A stretch of 64,000 nt of DNA from DASSUW01 sp963730535 (GTDB lineage: Bacteria; Actinomycetota; Thermoleophilia; Solirubrobacterales; Solirubrobacteraceae), in NCBI GenBank assembly GCA_963730535.1, contig CAVSRU010000007.1, positions 124,001 to 188,000 of the forward strand, written 5' to 3'. Both the position numbers and the translations under genes were made by a program. Under the pieces are notes generated by a model. It was not told the origin of the DNA. It saw only the letters and a list, made by a program, of their open reading frames with translations, and did no database searches. Positions 1-7,901 of this stretch are shown here, in pieces. How positions within the stretch are numbered: the stretch's first letter is position 1; every line of letters starts with the position of its first letter.

Positions 1-260
1 AGGTCCCGATCGCGCCCCGCGTGGACCTCGACGCCCGCCGCCATGAGCTCGTCCACCGCGACGCGGCCCCGCTCGTCGTCGCCGATCCTGCAGACGAGCG
101 CCACCGGCGTGCCGAGCGACGCCGCCCACGCCGCCACGTTCGCGCCCGAGCCGCCGCCGACCACGCTCACCTGCGCCGCGGTGTCGCTCCCGCGCGCCAG
201 CGGGCCGCTCAGGCGCGCGACGACGTCGACCATGACGTCGCCGAGCACGACGAGGCTCAT
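1..260 (-). CDS. PfkB-family sugar kinase, N-terminal fragment (probable pseudouridine kinase)
   Basis: Reading leftwards from ATG at 260, the first 86 residues open with MSLVVLGDVMVDVVA and continue with VVGGGSGANVAAWAASLG and CRIGDDERG, the usual N-terminal substrate-binding signature of ribokinase/PfkB enzymes. The window edge removes the rest, including the C-terminal DTxGAGD catalytic motif. The start codon overlaps the stop of psuG as ATGA, so the two are translationally coupled. Beside psuG the expected role is phosphorylation of pseudouridine to pseudouridine 5'-phosphate. That role is inferred from context; the fragment itself only supports the PfkB family. Confidence 0.85.
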   Translation of the reverse strand, partial: MSLVVLGDVMVDVVARLSGPLARGSDTAAQVSVVGGGSGANVAAWAASLGTPVALVCRIGDDERGRVAVDELMAAGVEVHAGRDRD

Positions 261-1141
261 GCGGTCGCGCGCGCGATCTGCGCGGCCAGCACCGCGTTGC
301 GCAGCACCAGCCGAATGTTGGCGGCGAGGCTGGCGCCCCCCGTCTCGGCATGGAAGCGCTCGAGCAGGAATGGGGTGACGTCCTTGCCGCGGATGCCCTC
401 GCGGGCGGCGGCCTCGAGCCCTCCGACCAGCACGCGCTCGTGCAGGTCGGCGTCGATCGGGTCGTCGAGCGGGTTGGCGACCACGATGGCGCCCAGGCCC
501 AGCTCCGCACGCGCGTGGACCACGTCGGCGATCTCCTCCGGCGAGTCCACGCGCCACGGCACCGGGAACCCCGAGTCGGCGAGGTAGAAGCCCGGGAAGC
601 GGTCGCTGCGGTAGCCGAGCAGCGTGACGTTCAGGGTCTCGAGCCGCTCGAGCGTCGCTTCGACGTCGAGGATCGACTTGACGCCCGCGCATACGACCGT
701 GATCGGCGTCTGGCCGAGCGTCGTCAGGTCCGCGGACTCGTCCCACGAATCGCGCGCGCCGCGGTGCACGCCGCCAAGCCCACCGGTGGCGAAGACGGTG
801 ATCCCGGCCCGCACGGCCAGCGTCGCGGTAGCCGCGACGGTCGTGGCGCCGGTCGCGCGCCGGGCCATGACCACGGGCAGGTCGCGGGCGCTGCACTTGG
901 CGACGTCCTCGCCGGCGGCGATGGCCTCCATCCCCTCCTCGTCGAGCCCGATCCGCACCATCCCGTCGACGATCGCGATCGTGGCGGGCACGGCGCCCTC
1001 CTCGCGCACCGCCTCCTCGATCCCGTGCGCGATCTGGAGGTTCTCCGGCCGCGGGAGGCCGTGCGCGATCAGCGTGCTCTCGAGGGCCACGACGGGGCGG
1101 CCAGCGTCGAGCGCCTCAGAGACCTCCCGGGTGTAACGCAT
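257..1141 (-). CDS. psuG: Pseudouridine-5'-phosphate glycosidase
   Basis: A 294-residue cytosolic protein that should split pseudouridine 5'-phosphate into uracil and ribose 5-phosphate. The family signature ALESTLIAHGLPRPENL lies near residues 19-35, a glycine-rich GGLGGVHRG near 120, and VVCAGVKSILD (with the lysine expected to act on the sugar) near 140-150. Length is close to the usual 300-310. It is first in a two-gene unit with the PfkB kinase, whose ATG overlaps this stop. It is divergent from msrA with only 29 bp between the two starts, so the promoters must overlap or lie close together. Confidence 0.93.
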   Translation of the reverse strand: MRYTREVSEALDAGRPVVALESTLIAHGLPRPENLQIAHGIEEAVREEGAVPATIAIVDGMVRIGLDEEGMEAIAAGEDVAKCSARDLPVVMARRATGATTVAATATLAVRAGITVFATGGLGGVHRGARDSWDESADLTTLGQTPITVVCAGVKSILDVEATLERLETLNVTLLGYRSDRFPGFYLADSGFPVPWRVDSPEEIADVVHARAELGLGAIVVANPLDDPIDADLHERVLVGGLEAAAREGIRGKDVTPFLLERFHAETGGASLAANIRLVLRNAVLAAQIARATA

Positions 1142-1170
1142 GCGGGCATCACCGTACAGTGAGAGGGACG

Positions 1171-1818
1171 ATGCTCTTCACTTCGCGCAAGACCCAGATG
1201 ATTGACGCCGAGCGCGCGCTCCCGGGCCGCGACGCCCCGATGCCGATTCCCGGCCGCCACGACGTGCTGGGCACGCCGATCGGCCCGCCGTTCCCCGACG
1301 GGTTCGAGCGCGCCGTGTTCGGGATGGGCTGCTTCTGGGGGGCCGAGCGCATCTTCTGGCAGGCCGAGGGCGTGTACACGACCGCGGCCGGCTACGCGGG
1401 CGGCTTCACACCGAACCCGACGTACGAGGAGGTCTGCTCGGCGGGGACCGGCCACACCGAGGCCGTGCTCGTCGTCTTCGACCCCGCCGTCACCTCCTAC
1501 GAGGCGATGCTGAAGCTGTTCTGGGAGGGTCACGACCCCACGCAGGGCATGCGCCAGGGCAACGACGTCGGCACGCAGTACCGGTCGGCGATCTACTGGA
1601 CGAGCGAGGCGCAGCGCGACGCCGCGCTCGCCTCCCGCGACATGTACGCCGAGCGGCTGGGCGGCGCGGGCTACGGCGCGATCACAACCGAGATCGCGGA
1701 GGCCGGGCCGTTCTACTACGCCGAGGCCTACCACCAGCAGTACCTCTCCAAGAATCCGAACGGCTACTGCGGGATCGGCGGCACCGGCGTGAGCTGCCCG
1801 GTGGGCCTGCCCGCCTAG
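1171..1818 (+). CDS. msrA: Peptide methionine (S)-S-oxide reductase
   Basis: Reduces methionine-S-sulfoxide in proteins and free methionine. From ATG 1171 it has 215 residues with the catalytic GCFWG motif (Cys54), the GYAGG and YR(S)AIY blocks, and two C-terminal cysteines (about Cys200 and Cys209) in a GYCGIGGTGVSCP tail that serve as resolving thiols in two-Cys/three-Cys MsrA enzymes. The N-terminal extension of about 45 residues before the core is typical of actinobacterial forms. A GTG at 1159 is in frame, but GAGAGGG at 1161-1167 is well placed as ribosome binding site for ATG 1171, so I prefer that start. Confidence 0.95.
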   Translation: MLFTSRKTQMIDAERALPGRDAPMPIPGRHDVLGTPIGPPFPDGFERAVFGMGCFWGAERIFWQAEGVYTTAAGYAGGFTPNPTYEEVCSAGTGHTEAVLVVFDPAVTSYEAMLKLFWEGHDPTQGMRQGNDVGTQYRSAIYWTSEAQRDAALASRDMYAERLGGAGYGAITTEIAEAGPFYYAEAYHQQYLSKNPNGYCGIGGTGVSCPVGLPA

Positions 1819-1910
1819 CTACCATAGGCGCCGCCACGGGGGCGCCGACGCGGTGTCAGCAAACTGGCAGCGCGCTCATCCAGGGATCGGCGGAGCCCGA
1901 ATACGAACCT

Positions 1911-2858
1911 GTGCCTCTGATCAGACTGCTCATCGCTGCCGTCTTCGCGACGGTCTTCACCGCCGTCGTCGCCTCGCCCGCGTCGGCCAAGTCCCTCGGC
2001 CCGTGCTATGCCGACGGGCCGACCTGTACCTTCGTGACCGGCACGGTCAGGCTGGTCGCGGACGGCGACACGATCGACGTCGACATCGCCGGTGACGGCA
2101 CGCGCGTCGCTCGCCGCGTACGGATGACCGGCTACAACGCGACCGAGCTGTTCCGCTACAGCGCCTACCCCGACCGCCGCCGTGGGGAGTGCCACGGCGT
2201 GGCTGCCGCCAACCGGCTCGACCAGCTGATCGGGCCCAGCCGCCAGGTCCGCCTCGCCGCCCAGCACGAGTCGAGCCGCGGCGAGAACGGGCGCCTGCGG
2301 CGCCAGGTCTCGGTGCTGATCAACGGTGCGTGGGTCGACGTCGGGCCGATCATGCTCGCCGAGGGCCGCGCGCTGGCGTTCGCCGCCTCCGACGAGTGGG
2401 CCTGGAACGGGACCTACTCGGCAGCCGCGCGCCAGGCCGCGGCGGCCGGCATCGGCATCTGGAATCCCCGCGGCTGCGGGGCCGGGCCGGCGGCCAGCGT
2501 GCCGATCTCCATCAAGGCCCAGTACCACAAGTACAAGCGCGACGAGCGCAAGTACCTCAACAGCGAATGGGTGAAGATCTTCAACCCGTCCGGACGCAAG
2601 GTGTCGCTGCGCGGCTGGTGGGTGCGGGACTCGAGCCTCCTCCGCTACCACTTCCCCAAGTCGGCGGTCATCCGGCCGCACGGGCGCATCAAGCTGCGCA
2701 TCGGCAACGGCAAGAACCGCCCGGGCCGGGTGTACCACTGGGGCCTTCCGAAGCCGCCGTTCAACAACCCGTCGAACAACCGCAAGCACATCCACGACGG
2801 CGCGTACCTGTTCGATCGCACGGGGAACATGCGCGCGTCCGTCCTCTGGGGCGGCTGA
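1911..2858 (+). CDS. Secreted SNase-like nuclease with lamin-tail domain (copy 1)
   Basis: 315 residues from a GTG start. Residues 1-26 form a signal peptide ending SPASA. An SNase (thermonuclease) domain follows at about 40-185: VADGDTIDVDI carries metal-site aspartates, VRMTGYNATEL keeps the Arg and Glu eight residues apart as in catalytic Arg35/Glu43 of staphylococcal nuclease, and NGRLRRQVSV can supply the Arg87 equivalent. The C-terminal 100 residues (YLNSEWVKIFNPSG through RGWWVRDSS) resemble a lamin-tail/LTD beta domain. A close paralogue follows 31 bp downstream, so this is a tandem duplication. The expected role is extracellular nucleic-acid cleavage; the LTD may tether it to DNA or the envelope. 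Confidence 0.82.
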   Translation: MPLIRLLIAAVFATVFTAVVASPASAKSLGPCYADGPTCTFVTGTVRLVADGDTIDVDIAGDGTRVARRVRMTGYNATELFRYSAYPDRRRGECHGVAAANRLDQLIGPSRQVRLAAQHESSRGENGRLRRQVSVLINGAWVDVGPIMLAEGRALAFAASDEWAWNGTYSAAARQAAAAGIGIWNPRGCGAGPAASVPISIKAQYHKYKRDERKYLNSEWVKIFNPSGRKVSLRGWWVRDSSLLRYHFPKSAVIRPHGRIKLRIGNGKNRPGRVYHWGLPKPPFNNPSNNRKHIHDGAYLFDRTGNMRASVLWGG

Positions 2859-2889
2859 CGTAAAGACCTGAGGCGCGGCGGCCGATCAC

Positions 2890-3843
2890 GTGCTTGTGCG
2901 CGTGATCAGACTCCTTCTCGCCGCCGCGCTCGCGGCCCTCACCACGGCGGCCTTCGCCACCCCCGCTTCCGCCCGGCCGAGCGGCCCCTGCTACCCGGGC
3001 GGCCCGACCTGCAAGTTCTGGAGCGGCAAGGTCAAGCTCGTAGCCGACGGCGACACGATCGACGTCGACATCGCCGGTGACGGCACGCGCAAGGCACGGC
3101 GCGTGCGCATGGCCGGCTACAACGCGATGGAGCTCTCGCGCTACAGCATCTACGCGTCACGCCGCCGCGGTGAGTGCCACGGAGTGTCGGCGGCCAACCG
3201 GCTCGACCAGCTCATCGGCCGCAGCCGGAAGGTCCGGCTCGCCGCCCAGCACGCGTCGAGCTACGCGCAGAACGGCCGCCTGCGCCGTCAGGTCTCGGTC
3301 CTCATGAACGGCCAATGGGTCGACGTCGGCCCGATCATGCTGGCCGAGGGCCGCGCGCTCGCCTTCCCGGCGTCCGACGAGTGGGTCTGGAACGAGTCGT
3401 ACGCGGCCGCGGCCCGCCAGGCCGCGGGAGCTGGGATCGGCGTGTGGAACGCGTTCGGCTGCGGCGCCGGCCCGTCCGCGGACGTCACGATGGGCCTCCA
3501 GGCCCAGTACCACGCCTACGAGGTCGACGAGACGAAGTACCTCAACAGCGAGTGGGTCAAGATCTCCAACCCGTCCGCCACGCCGGTCTCGCTCGCGGGC
3601 TGGTGGGTCCGCGACTCGAGCCTGCTGCGCTACCACTTCCCCGCCTCGGCGGTCGTGCCGCCGGGCGGCGAGATCACGCTCTATATCGGGAGCGGGACAG
3701 AGCGCCCCGGCGAGGCGTACTACTGGGGCCTGCCCAAGCCGCCGTTCAACAACCCCTCGAAGGACTTCCGGCACAACGGCGACGGCGCGTACCTGTTCGA
3801 TAGCCGGGGGAACATGCGCGCCCACGTCGTGTGGGGCGGCTGA
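2890..3843 (+). CDS. Secreted SNase-like nuclease with lamin-tail domain (copy 2)
   Basis: 317 residues, GTG start, aligned end to end with the preceding gene: signal peptide (1-27, ending TPASA), SNase domain with VADGDTIDVDI, VRMAGYNAMEL (Arg and Glu eight apart) and NGRLRRQVSV, then the LTD-like tail with YLNSEWVKISNPSA and GWWVRDSSLLRYHFP. The nuclease half is the most similar part. Differences are largely conservative, although copy 1 has a more basic tail (KYKRDERK against AYEVDETK), so the two may differ in substrate or surface binding. Both lie in one orientation with the nucleoside hydrolase 22 bp downstream. Confidence 0.82.
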   Translation: MLVRVIRLLLAAALAALTTAAFATPASARPSGPCYPGGPTCKFWSGKVKLVADGDTIDVDIAGDGTRKARRVRMAGYNAMELSRYSIYASRRRGECHGVSAANRLDQLIGRSRKVRLAAQHASSYAQNGRLRRQVSVLMNGQWVDVGPIMLAEGRALAFPASDEWVWNESYAAAARQAAGAGIGVWNAFGCGAGPSADVTMGLQAQYHAYEVDETKYLNSEWVKISNPSATPVSLAGWWVRDSSLLRYHFPASAVVPPGGEITLYIGSGTERPGEAYYWGLPKPPFNNPSKDFRHNGDGAYLFDSRGNMRAHVVWGG

Positions 3844-3865
3844 GCCGCAAGTAGGCTGCGCGGGC

Positions 3866-4792
3866 GTGTCCACGCCCGTGCTCATCGACTGCGATCCCGG
3901 TCACGACGACGCGATGGCGCTGTTGCTGGCGCTGGCGAGCCCCGAGCTCGAGCTGCTCGGGGTGAGCACGGTGCACGGCAACCAGACGCTGGAGCGGACG
4001 ACGGCCAACGCGTTGCGGGTGCTCGAGTTCGCCGGCAGCGGCGTGCCGGTCGCCGCGGGCGCGAACGGGCCGCTGCTGCGCGAGCCCGCGGTGGCGGCCG
4101 AGGTGCACGGGGAGACCGGCCTCGACGGGCCCGACCTCCCGCCGCCGCGGGGCGCGCCCGTGGACGAGCACGCCGTCGAGTTCCTCGCCGCGCAGCTGGC
4201 CGCGGCCGGTCGGCCGGTCACGCTGATCCCTACCGGGCCGCTGACCAACGTCGCACTGCTCCTGGCCACCCATCCCGAGGTGGCCGAGCGGATCGAGCGG
4301 ATCGTGCTGATGGGCGGCGCGATCGCCGAGGGCAACGTGACCCCGGCCGCCGAGTTCAACATCTGGATCGATCCCGAGGCGGCCGCCCGGGTGTTCGCGA
4401 GCGGGCTCGACGTGACGATGATCGGGCTCGACGTCACGCACCGCGCGCTGATGACCGGCGAGCACGCGGAGCGCCTGCGGGCAGCCGGCCGCGCCGGCAC
4501 CCTGGTCGCCGAGCTGTGGGCCTTCTACAACCGGTTCCACAGCCGCATCTACGACCTGCCCGGCAGCCCGGTGCACGACGCGATGGCCGTCGCGCACGTG
4601 ATCCGCGGCGACCTCGTGCAGACGAAGCACGTCAACGTTGAGGTCGACTGCGCCTCGGAGCTGTGCCGTGGCCGCACGGTCGTCGACGTGTGGGGCCGCA
4701 CCGAGCGCCCGCCGAACGCGCATGTCGGCGTCGACGTCGACGCCGAGGCGTTCCTCGAGCTGCTGGTCGAGCGGATCGCGTCGCTGGGCTGA
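3866..4792 (+). CDS. Inosine/uridine-preferring nucleoside hydrolase family protein
   Basis: 308 residues from a GTG start. The Ca2+-binding DCDPGHDDAMAL motif is at residues 8-19, with STVHGNQTL, IPTGPLTN, MGGAIAEGNVTPAAEFN and the closing HDA pair (SPVHDAMAVAH) in the expected order. The enzyme hydrolyses the N-glycosidic bond of ribonucleosides to base and ribose; exact base preference cannot be read from sequence. Its place behind two secreted nucleases suggests a possible nucleic-acid scavenging set (inference). It ends 13 bp before the convergent aroF. Confidence 0.92.
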   Translation: MSTPVLIDCDPGHDDAMALLLALASPELELLGVSTVHGNQTLERTTANALRVLEFAGSGVPVAAGANGPLLREPAVAAEVHGETGLDGPDLPPPRGAPVDEHAVEFLAAQLAAAGRPVTLIPTGPLTNVALLLATHPEVAERIERIVLMGGAIAEGNVTPAAEFNIWIDPEAAARVFASGLDVTMIGLDVTHRALMTGEHAERLRAAGRAGTLVAELWAFYNRFHSRIYDLPGSPVHDAMAVAHVIRGDLVQTKHVNVEVDCASELCRGRTVVDVWGRTERPPNAHVGVDVDAEAFLELLVERIASLG

Positions 4793-4805
4793 GGCGGGTT
4801 CAGCC

Positions 4806-5828
4806 CTAGGCCAGCCGGCGGCCGGTGAGCACGGCGTGGGCGGCGACGCGCTCGGCGAAGCCGGCGAAGTCGCGCGTGTAGAGCGCCTGGGGGCCGTCGC
4901 AGAGCGCCTCGTCGGGGTCGTGGTGGACCTCGACGATGATGCCGTCGGCGCCGACCGCGGCGGCGGCGCGGGCCAGCGGCTCGACGAGCCGGCGGTCGCC
5001 CGACGCGTGGCTCGGGTCGACGATGACCGGCAGGTGGGTGTGGAGCTTGAGCCAGGGGACGGCCGAGAGGTCGAGCGTGAAGCGCGTCGCGGTCTCGAAC
5101 GTGCGGATGCCGCGCTCGCACAGCATCACCCTGTCCATCCCCTCCTTGAGGATGTAGTCCGCCGCCATCAGGAGCTCGTCGAGCGACGACGACAGGCCGC
5201 GCTTGAGCAGGACCGGCTTGCCGAGCTTGCCGGCGACCTCGAGCAGCGCGTAGTTCTGCATGTTGCGCGCGCCGATCTGGATCACGTCGGCGTGCTCGGC
5301 GATCGCATCGGCATGGGTGGTGTCGAGGAACTCGGTGACCACCGGCAGCCCGGTCTCGGCGCGCGCCTCGGCGAGGATCTCGAGCCCCGCGATCCCGAGG
5401 CCCTTGAACGCGAACGGCGAGGTGCGCGGCTTGAAGGCGCCGCCGCGCAGCATCGCGGCGCCGCACTGCGCGACCGTGCGGGCGACCTCGAGCGTCTGCT
5501 CGCGCGACTCGACCGTGCACGGCCCGGCGATCAGGCAGAACGTCTCGTCACCGCCGACCACCCGCCCGTCGACGCTGAAGACCGTCGGCTCGTGGTGCGC
5601 GAGCTCGGAGGAGGCGAGCTTGTAGGGCCGCGAGATGGGGACGACGCGATCCACCCCGGCCATGCCCTCGAGGCCCAGCTCGCGCACGCCCTCCGGGTCG
5701 CCGATCGCCCCGATCGCGGTGGTCAGCTCGCCGGGGAGGACCAGCACGTGGACCCCGGTCGTCTCCAGCCGCGCCCGGACGGCGGCGATGTTCGCCTCCG
5801 TCGCCTCGGGTGTCATCACGATCATCAC
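4806..5828 (-). CDS. aroF: 3-deoxy-7-phosphoheptulonate synthase (DAHP synthase, Ibeta type)
   Basis: First enzyme of the shikimate pathway: condenses phosphoenolpyruvate and erythrose 4-phosphate. 340 residues: an N-terminal ferredoxin-like regulatory domain (about 1-70, starting MMIVMTPEAT), then the KDO8PS-like barrel with AGPCTVES, RGGAFKPRTSPFAFKG, QIGARNMQN, LLKRG and DPSHASGDRR. This is the Ibeta form found in Thermotoga and Bacillus-like enzymes. GTG at 5828 overlaps the metallopeptidase stop as GTGA, so translation is coupled. It is the last gene of a three-gene minus-strand unit headed by an acyl-CoA dehydrogenase, an unusual place for a shikimate gene. Confidence 0.95.
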   Translation of the reverse strand: MMIVMTPEATEANIAAVRARLETTGVHVLVLPGELTTAIGAIGDPEGVRELGLEGMAGVDRVVPISRPYKLASSELAHHEPTVFSVDGRVVGGDETFCLIAGPCTVESREQTLEVARTVAQCGAAMLRGGAFKPRTSPFAFKGLGIAGLEILAEARAETGLPVVTEFLDTTHADAIAEHADVIQIGARNMQNYALLEVAGKLGKPVLLKRGLSSSLDELLMAADYILKEGMDRVMLCERGIRTFETATRFTLDLSAVPWLKLHTHLPVIVDPSHASGDRRLVEPLARAAAAVGADGIIVEVHHDPDEALCDGPQALYTRDFAGFAERVAAHAVLTGRRLA

Positions 5829-6460
5829 AGGCCCAGCTCCCGCACCCCGAGCTCGTCGGCGCCCAGGTGGTGCGCCAGCTCGTGCCGCACGGTGCGCGTG
5901 ACCTGCGCGCGCAGCTCGTCCGGGTCGTGGCCGAAGTCGCGCAGCAGCGTGTCGCGGAAGATGACGATCCGGTCGGGGTAGTCGTCGCGCGAGACGGTGT
6001 CGCCCTGGTAGATCCCGTATGCCCGGTGGCGGCGGCCCTTGTCGGAGATGACGACCGCCACGTGGTCGAGCGACTTGAGCAGCAGGTCGGGCAGGTCGTC
6101 GAGCGCCTGGCGCACCAGCTCCTCGAAGTCGCGCGGGTTGCGCGGGTCGAGGTCGAGGAACTCGCCCTCGTCGGGCTCGGCGGCCAGGTTCTCGCGCGCC
6201 AGCTGCTCGGAGCGCCGCACGAGCTGCTCGAACTCCTCCTCGTCGGCCGGCGACGTGTAGTCGGCCAGCCGGCCGGTAACGACCACCATGAGGCCGGCGA
6301 AGACGACGACCCCGGCCAGCGCGCAGGCGATGATCTGCATCAGGCGCACGGCGTAGATCTGCGACAGCCCGCCGAGCAGCGTCACGATCAGGATCGCGCA
6401 GCAGAACGTGAACAGCGCGGTCATTGCGAGGCGGCGGGCGGCGGGGAAGTCCTGGAACAT
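5825..6460 (-). CDS. Membrane-anchored zincin-like metallopeptidase
   Basis: 211 residues from ATG 6460, preceded by AAGGACC. Two hydrophobic segments at about 15-37 and 43-65 form an N-terminal membrane hairpin. An acidic linker follows, then a domain ending RHELAHHLGADELGVRELGL, in which HELAH (193-197) is a HExxH zinc motif with the third acidic ligand probably in the next few residues. The soluble part (PDRIVIFRDTLLRDF and HELAHHLG) matches the small metallopeptidase family Zincin_1 found in actinobacteria, usually without the membrane hairpin. It sits between an acyl-CoA dehydrogenase (9 bp away) and aroF (overlap). Substrate unknown. Confidence 0.8.
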   Translation of the reverse strand: MFQDFPAARRLAMTALFTFCCAILIVTLLGGLSQIYAVRLMQIIACALAGVVVFAGLMVVVTGRLADYTSPADEEEFEQLVRRSEQLARENLAAEPDEGEFLDLDPRNPRDFEELVRQALDDLPDLLLKSLDHVAVVISDKGRRHRAYGIYQGDTVSRDDYPDRIVIFRDTLLRDFGHDPDELRAQVTRTVRHELAHHLGADELGVRELGL

Positions 6461-6468
6461 GGCGGTCC

Positions 6469-7626
6469 TTACCTGAGGCTGCGGGCGATCACCAGGCGCT
6501 GGATCTCGTTCGTACCTTCGTAGATCTGCGTGATCTTGGCGTCGCGCATGTAGCGCTCGACCGGGTATTCGGTCACGTAGCCGTAGCCGCCCAGCACCTG
6601 GACAGCGTCCACGCTGACCGCCATCGCGGCGTCGGAGGCGAACAGCTTCGCCATCGCCGAGTACTTGCCGGCGTCCGGCTCCCGGCGGTCGATCTTCGCG
6701 CACGCCCGGTAGAGCAGCTCGCGGGCGGCGGCCGTGCGGGTCTCCATGTCGGCGAGCTTGAACTGGATGCCCTGGAAGTCGCCGATCGGCTGGCCGAACT
6801 GGCGGCGCTCGCGCGCGTACGCGGCGGCGTGGTCGGTCGCGCCCTGGGCGATGCCGACGGCCTGGGCGGCGACGCCCAGCCGCGACTGGTCGAGCGTGCC
6901 GAGCGCGACCTTCATGCCCTGGTCCAGCTCTCCGATCAGGTTCTCGGCCGGCACGCGGACGTCCTCGAAGACCGGCTGCCCGGTCGGCGAGCCCTTGATC
7001 CCGAGCTTGTGCTCGAGCTTGCCGACGCTGAAGCCGGGGCGGTCGGCCTCGACCACGAAGGCGCTGATGCCGCGCGAGCGGCCGGCGTCCGGATCGGTCT
7101 TGGCGAACACGACGTAGAAGTCGGCGATGCCGAGGTTGGTGATCCAGTTCTTGTTGCCGTTGATCACCCACTCGTCGCCGTCGCGGATCGCGCGGGTGAT
7201 CATGCCGCCCGGGTCAGAGCCGGCATCAGGCTCGGAGAGCGCGAAGGCGGGCGACCACTCGCCGCTCGCGCAGCGTGGCAGGAAGCGCTGCTTGAGCTCC
7301 TCGGTGCCGAACAGCTGGATCGGCAGCGTGCCGAGCTCCTGGATCATGAGGATCAGCGCGCTCGAGGCGCAGGCGTGTGCCACCTCCTCGACGGCGACGT
7401 TGAGCATCAGCGTCCCGGTCCCCGTGCCGCCGTACTCCTCGGGGAACGGGAGGCCGAGCAGATCATGCTCGGCGAACAGCTTGCGGACGTCCCACGGGTA
7501 CTCGGCCTTGGCGTCGATCTCGGCCGCCCGCGGCGCCACGCGCTCGGCGACGATCTGGCGGATCGTGTCGCGGAACTCGATCTGCTCGTCGGTCAGCGCG
7601 TAGGTCGGGGCGGTGGACGTCTCCAT
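6469..7626 (-). CDS. Acyl-CoA dehydrogenase
   Basis: 385 residues, standard family length. The FAD enzyme oxidises acyl-CoA at the alpha-beta bond and passes electrons to ETF. Signature 1 (FALSEPDAGSDPGGM) lies near 130, KNWITN near 160, and the C-terminal signature with QVLGGYGYVTEYPVERYMRD near 345. The catalytic base is the glutamate of YEGTNEIQRLVIAR near 370. The sequence fits short/branched-chain or butyryl-CoA dehydrogenases, but chain length is not determined. First gene of the unit with the metallopeptidase and aroF; 42 bp separate its start from the divergent DUF6458 gene. Confidence 0.94.
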   Translation of the reverse strand: METSTAPTYALTDEQIEFRDTIRQIVAERVAPRAAEIDAKAEYPWDVRKLFAEHDLLGLPFPEEYGGTGTGTLMLNVAVEEVAHACASSALILMIQELGTLPIQLFGTEELKQRFLPRCASGEWSPAFALSEPDAGSDPGGMITRAIRDGDEWVINGNKNWITNLGIADFYVVFAKTDPDAGRSRGISAFVVEADRPGFSVGKLEHKLGIKGSPTGQPVFEDVRVPAENLIGELDQGMKVALGTLDQSRLGVAAQAVGIAQGATDHAAAYARERRQFGQPIGDFQGIQFKLADMETRTAAARELLYRACAKIDRREPDAGKYSAMAKLFASDAAMAVSVDAVQVLGGYGYVTEYPVERYMRDAKITQIYEGTNEIQRLVIARSLR

Positions 7627-7668
7627 GCCCTTAGTTTGGCGCAGGCCGCGCGTGGGGATGCAGGGGCC

Positions 7669-7881
7669 ATGGGAATTGGCTCCTCACTCTTCTTGATCGC
7701 TGTTGGCGCGATCCTCTATTTCGCCGTCAACGCGGACGTCTCCGGCCTGGAGATCTCGACGATCGGCCTGATCCTGATGGTCGTCGGCATCGTCGGCCTC
7801 CTGATCTCGCTGTTCTTCCTGTCCTCGGCGCGCCGCCATCCCACCGACCGCACCGTCGTGCGGGACCGCGACGTGTACTGA
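7669..7881 (+). CDS. Small two-helix membrane protein (DUF6458-like)
   Basis: 70 residues: MGIGSSLFLIAVGAILYFAV forms a first membrane helix, a short VSGLEIS turn follows, then IGLILMVVGIVGLLISLFFL forms a second, with a polar basic tail (SSARRHPTDRTVVRDRDVY). This matches the short actinobacterial DUF6458 proteins, whose function is unknown. ATG at 7669 follows a CAGGGG sequence. It is monocistronic, divergent from the acyl-CoA dehydrogenase and convergent with the C40 hydrolase gene. Confidence 0.8.
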   Translation: MGIGSSLFLIAVGAILYFAVNADVSGLEISTIGLILMVVGIVGLLISLFFLSSARRHPTDRTVVRDRDVY

Positions 7882-7901
7882 GTAACCGGGCTTCGCCTCT
7901 C

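Noticed and set aside
1815..2795. Long minus-strand ORF opposite the first nuclease gene
   Set aside because: The plus strand has a signal peptide and SNase/LTD motifs; the antisense frame is a GC-rich shadow rich in Arg/Val/Ala with no motif.
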